Origin: Fallopia convolvulus | Lineage: Eukaryota > Streptophyta > Magnoliopsida > Caryophyllales > Polygonaceae | DNA: 64,000 bases | Assembly (NCBI GenBank): GCA_964016875.1 | Contig: OZ024736.1 | Coordinates: forward strand, 42,750,707-42,814,706 | Direction: 5' to 3' | Part shown: positions 10,381-20,544 of the stretch, piece after piece | Layout: each line of letters opens with the position of its first letter | Position numbering within the stretch: the first letter of the stretch is position 1 | Translations under genes and position numbers: made by a program | The notes under the pieces: model-generated | Told to the model about the DNA's origin: nothing | Seen by the model: only the letters and a program-made list of their open reading frames with translations | Database searches by the model: none

Positions 10381-11808
10381 TGATCGCCTCTCAAATGCGA
10401 GGGTCTAGAGATACAATTTATAACCCGACCCCGTTGTAGCACGTGGTGGGTGTCGAACGCTCGGGAAGTCTATTCGATCGAGGTGCCTAGACACTAGAAA
10501 ACTAGAAAGGAGAACTTGAAACGAAGGAAAACAAAGAGAACAGTCGGGACCGACACAGAGGTCACGTCGGGCCCGATGTTGGCGACAAGAGGAAGTCGGG
10601 ACCGACGTAGGGTAAGTCGGGCCCGAGGTAGCTGGGTTTGTCGAACTTCAAGGATTGAAAGTAGATCTTGGGCCCTTGGGTTCCTTCTCTAGTAGATTAA
10701 GGCTTTTCCACCCCAATTCAAGCAATGAGTGATGATCGGACTAGGATAGAGTGCTTTCGCCCTCGTTCCAACCACTTCTACACATCGATCATTGGGGAAA
10801 TTCCCTTCGAAGCAAGGTCTTGAGATTGACACATGCTCACTTTCGCTACTTTGCCAATCTCAAGCCTTGATTCCCAACTTTCGCAAGGAATTGTAGCTCT
10901 ATGTAGAGTGGATTCCTTAGATCAAACACTCAAGGCTATGGAATTGGGGTTTCTAGCCCAAACCTAGCTAGGGTTTTCCCCCATAACCCAAGATCAAGGA
11001 GATCTACTCCATGTGGCAAACAAAGAAAGCAAACAAATCAAAAGGGAAAGCAATCAACATCATCAATCTCAAAACAAAGCAAAGTTTCATTCAAAATCAA
11101 AAGCAATCCTCAAATTCCAATCCAAAAGTTTCCAAATCCACAAGATCAAAACAAAGCAAAGCTAATCTATCAACCAAACCTATCAATCTTCCTCTCCCTT
11201 GGCCGATTCTCTCTCTTCTCCTTCTCCTCTCCTTCCTCCTTGCTCTCCAAGTATCCTCTTGGTTCCTTACCAAGTGTGGGAACCTCCTTTGTGTGTGAGA
11301 GAACCCCCCTTTCCAACCCCCTAAATTAGAAGACAAGAGGGCCTTTTATAGATTAGATGAGGGGCAAAAGTGGAAGTTCACAATTTCGTGCTTTGGAGCC
11401 CAAGTAGTCCGGTGACCGACTCGGACCGACACGGAGGACATCGGGCCCGAGTTACTGTGCATGTCGGTCCGAGGTGTAAAATTCCAAGTCGGGCCCGGCG
11501 TGGTTGCAACTCGGTCCGGACCTCGTTCCACCTTCTTCTTGTTGGCTTTCCTCTTGTTCTTCTTCATAGCTTGCTCCTCTCTTTCCCTCTTTTGCTCGGG
11601 CCTTGCTCCATGTCTCGACTCTCCTTCAAATCGATCCTCGATTCATGCCAAATTACCTACAAATCATATAAAACGCGCGTAGTCTCCGAATCTCATAGAA
11701 TTACGGGAACTAAGCTAAAAAGGAACGAAACACACAAGAAAAGGGGAAAAAGAAACATATTTACAAAGGAAATCACATATGAAAACACCACCAAATAAAG
11801 AGATATCA
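10381..11808 (-). mobile_element. Solo LTR (1428 bp) inside the copia integrase
   Basis: The insert begins TGATCGCC and ends GATATCA on the plus strand, so both ends have TG..CA. It is flanked by a perfect 5-bp duplication, GCCGG, at 10376-10380 and 11809-11813. Removing it with one copy of the duplication restores the copia reading frame exactly. A plant-type TATA box, CTATAAAAGG, lies on the minus strand at 11351-11342, which sets the orientation. There is no coding sequence. The length and a single LTR fit an LTR-LTR recombination product of a gypsy-type element; the family is not identified. Confidence 0.9.
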
Positions 11809-13769
11809 GCCGGAGACTTCGGATTTAGCTTTCATTAAGAAGACCTAAGTTGCCCTAGAATAATCATCCAAAATAGTCAAAACATACGATGCACCGAAAG
11901 AAGACGGAACACTGTAAGGTCCCCAAATATCACAATGAATTAAGTGAAATAAATCAACAGCTTTATTCGAACTCAACGGAAAAACACTTCGTGTCTGTTT
12001 GGCCTTAAAACAAATATCACAAGGACTGTCAAGCTTAGATACGGAACTACTGGATAAAACTGAAAGCCGAGATAATGCAGTAGCGGACGGATGCCCCATC
12101 CGATTATGCCATAGACTAGTAGAATCTGAAATTGACGCAACATGAACCACTGAACTGATGTTGCGCAGCCAGTAAACCCCACCTCTCTGCTCACCGAGAC
12201 CAATCAGCGTCTTCGAAATTCGATCTTGTATGAGGCAGACTTTGTCAGTGAATGTAATAACACAATTTGCAACCACAGCCAATTGACTAAGAGATATCAG
12301 ATTACATCCCAGCGAAGGCACAAATAAGACATGATGTAGAATCAAGGCAGGAGATAAGATCAAAGTCCCTTCAAAGACAGCTTGAACAAAACGATTGTCC
12401 GACAATTTAATAGAAATAGGTTCAATGGAAACCAGATTAGAAAGCAAAGACCGATCGCTTGTCATGTGTAGGGAGGCGCCAGAATCTAAGATCCAAGGAG
12501 TCTTACCAGACGAGTTTGGTGGAAGATGAAGAGAATTATAAACGGACAGAAAATTGTTCCATTGCTCTTGAGTGATTCCAGGGCTTAGAGCAGCTTGATC
12601 AGCGGAAGTCAGGGAGGCAGCAGCAGCCTCAATAGACGATGGAAGATGCACAGCATTAGCAGAAGCCGTTTTGCCGCCTTTGCCACGACCACGAGGCGGA
12701 ACAGTGGAGGCTGACGGGGCACCAGTAGTGGCGGAAACCCGCATGCCATTACGAATGACATCGCCATTCTTGAAGAGGAATCCTTCGGGATATCCAATTA
12801 TGCGATAACATTTAGAAACATCATGCCCAACAATGCCACAGTTGCTGCAAGTAGGGCAATCAGATGTGGTTTTCGAATCACCAGAAGAACGACGATCTTG
12901 AGCCGCCAATGCCAACGAGTCAGTAGAGCGCGCCTCGCGCTCCTTGATAATACTATGTTGACGTTCTTCCTGAATTGTGAGTGCATAAACTCGACTAAGC
13001 AGAGGCAGCGGGTCTTTCGCCATAATATTGGAACGAAAAGTGTTGAACAGAGTGTCGCCCAATCCAATGAGGAATTGATGGACATGTTCTTCCTCGCGTT
13101 TGGCGGTGAGATAAGAACCGAGATTGCAGGTGCACAAGCCACAAGTACATGTACGAGGCGGATCATAAATCAAAAGCTCATCCCATAGTTGCTTAAGAGC
13201 ACCATAGTAAGTAGCGATATTCTGGCCTTTCTGAGAACAAGTAGCAATAGAAGCTCGAAGTTGAAGCACGCGAGGACCATTGCCCCTCATGAAACGCTGA
13301 AACAGATCGTCCCATAGGGCACGAACCGTCTCCGGAACAGAAATAGAAGAACGAATGGAAGGATCAATGGCCTGGAAAATCCAACCAATCATCATTGCGT
13401 TGACACTCCACCAATCGTCAATGTCGTCCGATTGATCGGAGGGCTGGAGAATACGACCATCGAGAAAACCCATCTTGCGCTTGGCTCGGAAGGCATTCTT
13501 CATAGCAGTACTCCATTCTTGAAAGTTGTCACCTTTTAATGTGACATGACAAATTTTGAGGCCGGTATGATCCGAAGGATGCAAATAATACGGATTTGTG
13601 GAATCAAGAGCGGCTCGTTTGGTGATAGAGGAGGCGGTGGGATTGAGAGTTTCGTTCTCGGAGTCCGACATGGCTAGCAAGGAGACCGAGCCGGAAAAGA
13701 AAACGAGAAACGATGGAAAAAAAATTGTCGGCGGCTGATTTGATGGAAAAAAAACGGTAGGTTAAGAAA

Positions 13770-13784
13770 CTTGCTCCGATACCA
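13770..13784 (-). other. Primer binding site of the copia element
   Basis: TGGTATCGGAGC follows the LTR end directly on the minus strand. It differs by one base from the usual copia site TGGTATCAGAGC, which pairs with the 3' end of initiator Met tRNA. Confidence 0.85.
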
Positions 13785-13954
13785 TGATAAAGTTCGGTGG
13801 GCCGACAATCTGGGGGTCGTGCGTATAACGGGCCTAGCATACAAGCCCAATGAGGTTCCAACCCAAAACCATATGGCAATGGGTGGAGTAGCTCATTGGG
13901 TTATATACTAGGCTTTCTTAGTCTCAAGTTTCCCATGTGGGATAACTCTCAACA
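13785..13954 (-). repeat. 5' LTR of the copia element (170 bp)
   Basis: On the minus strand it starts TGTTGAGAG and ends CTTTATCA, next to the primer site. It is short for copia. A diverged copy with the same right edge at 41903-42044 supports it as a discrete LTR. Confidence 0.78.
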
Positions 13955-14387
13955 CGCCCCCTCAAGTGCAACTGCCTGGGCCAGTTGACACTTGGACAGA
14001 ACCCCTCAAGGCTTGCGAACCGTCATATTTGGATCGGTCGCTCCTTTATTGGGCGGACTGCTTGAATGTGCTCTCATAAGGCCGACAAGTCCGAATCAAT
14101 CCCTCAAGGCTCGCGAACCGCCACTTTTGGGATCGGTCGCTTTTTTATTGGGCGGACTGCCTGAACGGGCCCATGAAGCCAGCAAACCCGAAGACTTCAG
14201 GAAAGAACCCACACCGCAACCTGCTCTGATACCATGAAAGATTTGATTTGGGAGAATGTTTTCTGACTTCTCATTAACCTCATGGGGCACAATATATACA
14301 AAATACATAAGATCTTATCCAAGATAAGATAGGAAAAAGATAAATACAACAAGACAATTATCTATTATTTACATAAATAACTCTATA
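13955..14387 (-). mobile_element. Short LTR-element remnant (TRIM-like) beside the copia LTR
   Basis: On the minus strand a canonical primer site TGGTATCAGAGC (14234-14223) follows an LTR-like end TTTCA at 14235. A polypurine tract (CACTTGAGGGGGCG, 13968-13955) precedes the 170-bp LTR. Only about 280 bp lies between, with two copies of a ~64-bp repeat (14003-14067 and 14100-14164). This looks like a small non-autonomous element or a chimera left by recombination. The LTR-like sequence beginning at 14235 does not match the 170-bp LTR, so the exact structure is unresolved. Confidence 0.5.
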
Positions 14388-14628
14388 CTCCCTCCGTTTC
14401 AAAATAGTTGTTCATAGACAAATTTGCACACATATTAAGGAAAAAAATTTCTCCCAAAATTACCCTTATTAAATGGTACTACTACTCCTAAAAGTTGCTT
14501 TGGAAAAAGTGTATATAATTAAAGTGGTGTAATTATTAGGGGTATAAGTAGAAAAAATTTATGTATGAACAACTATTGTGAAACAAGAAAAATAGTGTTT
14601 ATGAACAACTATTGTGAAACGGAGGGAG
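14388..14628. mobile_element. Stowaway-like MITE, 241 bp
   Basis: Terminal inverted repeats of about 35 bp begin CTCCCTCCGTTTC and are flanked by a TA duplication (14386-14387, 14629-14630). The right inverted repeat is preceded by a second partial copy of itself. No coding capacity. It abuts the 3' break of the chitinase remnant. Confidence 0.9.
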
Positions 14629-14630
14629 TA

Positions 14631-15910
14631 TAATCTAATAATTGTTGAGTAGGTCAAGGCCTAGGTACTTGCCAGCGCCGCCGTAGTTGCAGTTCCATGT
14701 GATTTGAATGGGGCCTCTCCCATAGTAGCACTTGCCGTCTCTGCAACGGTACTCGGGACAGTTTTTTGTTGCAGTACCTACTCTTTTGTATCTCTTCTAT
14801 GTAGCAAAAGTCTGTCGATCCCAATTAATTAATCCAGCAAATTAGCATATATACATCAACAAATCAAGGGTTAGTGTCAAAATCTGGTGGGCCAATACGA
14901 ACGGTGGAGTGACCGTCCCAACGCACATGTATATGATATAAGTTCATGAGATTCCATCTAAAAATCAATTGTCAATAGGATAAGTAACACAAGAGTGCTC
15001 AGGCTATCCTCCATGTGCGGACTACTTAGCTCTTTTTTTATATATTACTCCCTCCGTTCTATTCTATTCGACACTTTAGAGCTAAAATCGTGTTCATTAA
15101 AACTTGTCATTTTGGAGTATTTATTTAACTAATGAAGTGTTTGTATTGACTTTTTTCTTTCATTCTATTGGCTTTAAAGATGGGTTAGTAATTAATTTTT
15201 GAATAAATATAGAAAAATTTGGGTTTCCAATAATATTTCTTGTATTTTTAATGAATTTCTTAATATGTGTGAATTGTTCTAAAGTGTCAAGTAGAATAGA
15301 ACGGATGGAGTAATAAAACTCCTCTTGAAGGAACGGAGAGTACTGTCTCTCCTTTTACCAAAAAAACAAGAGTGGATGTATAATAAATATCGTCATGGAA
15401 GTTAAATGAGGAATCATTTAGTATATAAGGTTGATGAGCTACTTCTAATTGAGCTCATCAGATTTGTATCAATTGGCCTAGACTTTCACAAAAGATTTGA
15501 GAAATATGATATATGTACAATTTTGCTTGTGTATCATTATTTTCTTTTCTTTTGCAATAACTCAAACTTAAAACATATGATCACTATAATTTATAAGTGA
15601 ACTTACGTCCAGTCTCATGCGTGACATGAGCAAAGAAGGCGGCGATTTCTCTCTTAGAGGCTAGAACAGTTTTACCATTCCCCCAAATGACGGAAATGAC
15701 TTGGCTGCGTTGAGAAAAGCAGCTCGAGTGTAAAACTTCTTGCCTTTGCAGCTCGACGAAGCTTGGTTTATGATGCCATTGAAGAACTTTGGGGTAACTA
15801 CGCTACCAACCGTCAACCGAGACGCCTGCGACAATCTCAGGAAGGACAACGGCTACGATCCCGAAAAGGACAAGGATTGGGAGGAGAGGATTGCTTAAGC
15901 GAGGATTCAT
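14631..15910 (-). pseudogene. GH19 chitinase (class IV/II-like) remnant
   Basis: Exon 1 (15910-15607) starts with a hydrophobic signal peptide (MNPRLSNPLLPILVLFG), then the catalytic domain: VVTPKFFNGIINQ, FYTRAAFLNA, KREIAAFFAHVTHETG. The last includes the first catalytic Glu region. A phase-correct intron (15606-14812) joins to FCYIEEI in exon 2, which continues to YYGRGPIQITWN and LLNN, then a stop near 14635 beside a MITE. At least three single-base frameshifts are visible: after the signal peptide, at FPSFGG, and after YCNKK. The C-terminal half is missing. No hevein domain is present. Family enzymes hydrolyse fungal chitin and are secreted; this copy cannot encode one. Confidence 0.88.
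15048..15310. mobile_element. Stowaway-like MITE, 263 bp, in the chitinase intron
   Basis: Inverted repeats of about 33 bp begin CTCCCTCCGTTCTATTC at the left and CTCCATCCGTTCTATTC at the right. They are flanked by TA (15046-15047, 15311-15312). The interior is AT-rich and non-coding. Confidence 0.9.
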
Positions 15911-15986
15911 GGTGTACCGTGTATGTATGAAATGGGTATGGGAGAATTGTTGTTTTTGATGCTAATTGCAAGGGGGAGAAAAGAGG

Positions 15987-15994
15987 TTTATATA
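15987..15994 (-). promoter_or_regulatory. TATA box of the former chitinase gene
   Basis: TATATAAA on the minus strand, about 80 bp upstream of the ATG at 15910. Confidence 0.6.
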
Positions 15995-17024
15995 GGCACG
16001 TAGAAGAAGGCCACAAAAAAGAACATATATAGTTGTTTATGTAAATATGGATTGTTTTGTGTCACGTAGTGTTGGTCAAGTCAAACTTATGTTAGATTAA
16101 TTAGGTCTTTGAAGATAAGACCAAATCAAATTTCCAATACAACGTACGAACGAGTACACAACAACAACAAAAAAAAACTACGAACTCATTCTACTCAAAA
16201 AAAAATAAATATACGAACTCACTTTGATTAAGCAATCCGTTTTGTGTTAACCAAGTAATCTAGTTGGGTCAACTAAACATTTAATTTTAATAAGAAGAAA
16301 TTTGGAAGAAGATTACATTATGTGTCATTAATTAATTATTGTAGTCAATGAGCCTAAAATTGAGAGCATTTCAAAGTTAATATCATATGTAAAGAGGATC
16401 TACTTTTATAGCCCGGCCACTTTATGTACCCAATAATGGAAAAACATATGTCTTGTTCTTGTTGAAGAGAAAACCGTACGTAAACAATACTATAATTCAT
16501 ATCCCCTCTGGCTCGATCTAACCATATGTAATTCTTTGTTTCTCACTTCAATCAATAACCACATAGTTGATAATAGAAGTTTGAGCTACACATAAGAAGA
16601 CTATACTGTCCTAGAAAATGAAGTTATTATTATTTGATGATTAAGATGTTACCAAATCTACGTACAAGTGGAATTTCTCTTCAATTGTACATTATCAATC
16701 TTGAATAGTACCCACTGTTCTAAAAATCAGAAATCCTTTTTATAACGAACGACGTCCAAAGCATGCATCTCTTACCAACTAACATGTTCATCATTAAGGT
16801 TGCATTATTGGTCCTAAATCCTAATTGAGGGTATATTATACGAAAGCCAATCCTAATTTAGTGTACTTGTTTTTTTTTTTTTCATCATATCAATTGCATA
16901 CAACCTCCTGTCATCATATTTTGTAGTACCATATATGTTTATGGGTTATGGGGATGCACGTAACCTGTGTATCATATTTATCTTTTTTTTTTGTAGAATG
17001 TATCAATTTTATCTTAGAAATGTA
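15995..17024. other. AT-rich intergenic stretch, no gene seen
   Basis: Former chitinase promoter and flanking DNA. A short CACTGTTCTAAAAAT at about 16718 resembles the end of the hAT-like MITE at 32531-32704 and may be a relic. Nothing else is supported. Confidence 0.5.
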
Positions 17025-17980
17025 CTAGTTGACCCCGTCGTGCCATGCACGACTATGACTCGATATTTTTTAGATATACTATAAAAAAGATATTAATAAA
17101 TAAAATATAATATAAAATTTAATGTAAGTAATTTGTTGCCTGTGATATATATAAAATTATTTTGTTTTTTAAATTTTTTTAAAATCAAATAAAACAAATT
17201 AAATTTAGATTATTAAGTTTAAAATTGAGAATACACATGGTTTAATAAGATAAAATAATCTACATTACTCATTTTCCTTGACAATATCTCACAAATAGGT
17301 TTAATTTAAAAGAAGGAGATAAAATACGAAGAAATAAAGCAAAAGAGATATATTTTGAAAATATGGAAGAGATGAGATTTTGAAAAATAAAAATTAATTT
17401 AATAATAATATATGTAATTGAGTATATTTATCTTTTAATATAAGAGAGAGAAAGAAACAACTAAATTGTTAAAAAGATTAAGTATATATATATATATATT
17501 ATTTTGTACGTAAAATTTGAAAAAATGTAGTAAGAAGATATTTCACATATAAAATCAAATAATTATTATTATAAAAATTATGAATTCAATCAAGCAAATA
17601 TACTCTTTTATAATTTTCAATTCGTTCTTTAATTGAAAAGTTGGAAAGAATATATATTAATAAGGTTTGATATGGTTGTTGTACATAAATTGCCTAAACT
17701 TCTTCTTGATTTTATTATAAATTGCCATATATAATCATTGTAGTTTTTTATTTGAGTTATTTATTATTTATTAATTATAGTTAAATATGACATGTTAATA
17801 ATATGGAAGAATATAATATGACATGGTATATGACGTGTAAAAAATATAATGACATGGCTTAAGGAAAAGGTGACATGTGGCAAAATCTTAGGTGGCGTAT
17901 TCTCGAAACGACACGTGAAAAAAGCTGAGGTGGCGCAACGTGGAGACTCCAAACCTTATTGCTTTTATATATATAGTAGA
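17025..17980 (-). mobile_element. Non-autonomous Helitron, 956 bp
   Basis: Read on the minus strand, it starts A|TCTACTATATATATAAAAG and ends CTAG|T. A 6-bp hairpin, TCGTGC-ATG-GCACGA, sits 9 bases before the terminal CTAG. TC start, hairpin, CTAG end and insertion between A and T are the diagnostic Helitron features. The first 100 bases contain GC-rich motifs including CACGTG. No Rep/helicase is encoded. Confidence 0.8.
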
Positions 17981-18599
17981 TTAAAATTAATTGTTTGTAC
18001 ATTAAATTTTTGATGCACATTGTGCATTGATTTCAATTTTTTTATTCATTTTAACCTTATTTATGTGTATAGTTATAATAGTTAGTTAGTTTTTGATGCA
18101 CATATACGCGTACCGTTAATTTCTATGCACATTCAAAATAAGGTGCACTTTTTGGTTGTTTTGATGTACAAGCGGTTAGTTTTGATGCAAACATATGAAT
18201 AAGAAACACTTTATACACTGGTTTCACCTTGTAAGTGCATCACAACTAACTATCTGTCGATTTCTTATGCATATTTTGCATCAATTTCAAACTATTTATT
18301 CATTAATAAACATTAAGCTAGTTTTTATGCACTCACAAATAAGATGTATATTTTAGTTGTTTTGATGTACTCAATAAATGATTTTGCTGCACAAAAATAT
18401 ATCTAGGGCACATAGTGTTGATGCACATCGGGTCAGTTTTGATATTGTATACAATCTGACTTCATACACACAAATAAGAAACATTTTTAGTTATTTGATG
18501 TACATACAATTCGTTTTAATATACATAAGACAATAAATTTTAATGTACATAGGACTAATTTTAATGCATATGAATTGTATGTACATTAAAATTTATTGT
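17981..18599. other. AT-rich DNA with dispersed TTTTGATGCACAT-like motifs
   Basis: At least eight degenerate copies of GATGCACAT/GATGTACAT occur between 18008 and 18570, often preceded by TTTT, with irregular spacing. No ORF or terminal repeat is recognised. Confidence 0.5.
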
Positions 18600-18925
18600 C
18601 GGTTGCCGGTTCTCCGGTTCCGAGGCGGTTCCGGTCCCGGAGAACCGGCGATTTCGGAACCGGGACCGGAACCGCCGGTTCCACCCTTAAAAAAAAAATA
18701 TACCGCCAAAATTGTGAACCGCGATCGCGGCTCTAAAACCGCGATCGCGATTTTTCAATTTTAATTTTTTTTAATTTTTTTTAAGGTTCGGAACCGGAAC
18801 CGCCTCGTCGGAACCGGAAAAAACCGGAACCGTCTCGGAACCGGAAAAAACCGGAACCGAACCCTCGATTCGGTTCCGGTCCCAGTTCCAGGGTTCCGAG
18901 AAACCGGATCGGAACCCACCACTAC
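18600..18925. mobile_element. GGTTCCGG-rich hAT-related relic
   Basis: Dense GGTTCCGG / CCGGAACC motifs surround an A/T-rich core and two GCGATCGC palindromes. The same layout (GGTTCC-rich block, A run, CGATCG, then GATTCCACCC-like) is found next to the hAT transposase relic at 35009-35220 and at 41160-41340. I infer a subterminal repeat region of that hAT family; ends and target duplication are not clear. Confidence 0.5.
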
Positions 18926-19769
18926 ATATGTGTGTGTGCGCACGTATTCATGCAACTTTAATACACATTCGATCATTTTTACGCAAATACAACCAATTCT
19001 TGATTCACATACATCTATATTTTATCAAAAAAAAAAAACGACCATTTGAATTAATCAAACTCATTGCCGTAACCCGTAAGAGAGCCGTATTCGGCATTCC
19101 TAATCTAATGCGCAGATAAAAGTAAAAAACATAGGATATTGATCGATCATATATTGAAAGCGTCAAGTCGTGATAATCTCAAGTCACGATCAGCTTGTTG
19201 TTACATAATTACGTTTTTTTGAAATCCATATCTTAAGTATATCATAAATGGAATAAATGTAAAATATTTACTGTTGACTTTGAATCTTTGATTCCAGGTG
19301 GTTGTCATCGATTAAGTGTTCGTCGTACATCGTTTATAATTGAGCAATGACAACGTGTAGCCCTCTGTTTTATGTATTACTACAGTATTATATTACAGTA
19401 GTAAAATTAGTCTCTCATTTGAGACAAGCTTGATTTTCATGCTAGTCACATAGGAGAGAGAACGAGAGAGAGAGACCGGAGAATTATCGGAGAGAGCGCC
19501 AGCTTGATTCTCACAACTTGAGGGCAATTTTACACGAAACCATCAAGAATACTATATTCTTTTAACGAGGGAGTCTGTCGTTTGGCGGTAAACCCGGATT
19601 CGTAAATTAGCCTCTAAAGTACAAGAATTAGGTGAACCAGTTTGCACTCACTAGCTCAATCCAATGGTAGAAAGAATGATAAGACTTGATTATACACACA
19701 AATGAAAATGATGGCAGCAAGGATTGAACCTAAAACCTCCCAACATTCCCCATATCTCTTACCATTAAG
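18926..19769. other. Intergenic DNA, no gene seen
   Basis: AT-rich. Contains a near-palindrome TTACTACAGTA / TACAGTAGTAA around 19376-19404 and a GA-rich run near 19452-19475. The last eight bases (CCATTAAG, 19762-19769) are the left target duplication of the next element. Confidence 0.5.
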
Positions 19770-20536
19770 TAGGGGTGTCAATCGGGTAGGTTGGGTCGGG
19801 TTTGGGTCGGGTCAATTCAATTCCGGGTAAGTTCGGGTTAAATTCGGATATTTTGAAAATTGGGTCAAATTGGGCTGGATCATTTCGGGTCGGGTGCTCA
19901 ATTAATCGGACAAAATCGGGTTTCGGGTCAATTTCAGTCGGATGATTCGGTTTTAGGTCCAACTTGATTTCGGATAAGTTCGATTTCGGGTTTAGTTAGA
20001 TTTCGAATTTAGTCGGATTTCGGGTGTGTCGGGTTTCGGGTTTTTCGGATTTTTGATGAATCAGACTTTGGTCGAATTTCGGGTTAATCTGATTTCGAGT
20101 AAGCCGAATTTTGATTCAAACCATATATCGAATGATGATTTTTTGTAGTTTAACTACTCTAGGGTCTAAATATTTAATGTAACATTTAAATTAAAAAAAT
20201 AATTATATTAAATATTTTCTACTATTAATATTTTAAAACATAATATAATTTTGGGATGGTTTCGGGTCGGGTAACTTCGGATTTTCAGATGATTTCGGTC
20301 GGGTAACTTCGAATTTTCGGATGACTTCGAGTCGGGTAGCATCAGATATCGGGTTGTATCAGGCTAGTCCATTCGGGTATAATCGATTTTGGGTTAATCT
20401 CGGGTTCGGGTTTTTTCGGATTGGTCAAATCGGTTCGGGTCGAATATGTTTCGGGTATAAAACTTTTTATGTTTTTCTCGGGTCGGGTTCGGAGTCAGGC
20501 GGGTTTCTTGAGTCGGGTCAAGTTTTGACAGTCCTA
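19770..20536. mobile_element. Non-autonomous hAT element (MITE), 767 bp
   Basis: Ends TAGGGGTGTCAA and TTTTGACAGTCCTA are inverted repeats. The flanks CCATTAAG (19762-19769) and CCACTAAG (20537-20544) are an 8-bp duplication with one mismatch, the length hAT transposases make. Many TCGGGT/GGGTCGGG motifs cluster in both subterminal regions, as in other hAT elements. No transposase is encoded. Confidence 0.88.
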
Positions 20537-20544
20537 CCACTAAG

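Larger units (their letters stand above)
7988..13680 (-). pseudogene. Ty1/copia gag-pol polyprotein, four nonsense codons
   Basis: Domains in order: gag (N-terminal half of 13680-11845), a zinc knuckle CSNCGIVGHDVSKC, aspartic protease with WILDSGASLHM, an H-H-C-C pre-integrase region (CDICFKAKQ), integrase (DIWGP; RSDNGAEF; glutamate in RVERKHQ), a repeat-rich linker, reverse transcriptase with YVDDLILVG, and RNase H with SSAEAEYRAM, cut after RLYCD at 7988. The frame is continuous except for four stops: TAG at 11847-11845, TAA near 10156, TAG near 10075 and TAG at 9541-9539. Each is explained by a single C-to-T or G-to-A change in a Trp or Gln codon. No frameshift is needed, so the copy was probably silenced and mutated by transitions after insertion. 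Confidence 0.93.
7988..13954 (-). mobile_element. Ty1/copia retrotransposon, 5' LTR to RNase H, split by two insertions
   Basis: Read on the minus strand: 170-bp LTR (13954-13785), tRNA primer site, leader, then a gag-pol reading frame ending abruptly in RNase H at 7988, where the Tat element is inserted. A 1428-bp solo LTR splits integrase. The rest of RNase H and the 3' LTR should lie beyond the left end of the window. Counting out the solo LTR and one 5-bp duplication restores a single continuous frame. Confidence 0.92.

Noticed and set aside
11011..11798. Short frames inside the solo LTR
   Set aside because: Non-coding LTR; composition and overlap on both strands are not gene-like.
14631..15910. 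Functional chitinase gene
   Set aside because: At least three frameshifts and loss of the C-terminal half.
17764..17952. 62-codon frame in the Helitron
   Set aside because: Helitron terminal sequence without Rep/helicase motifs; chance frame.
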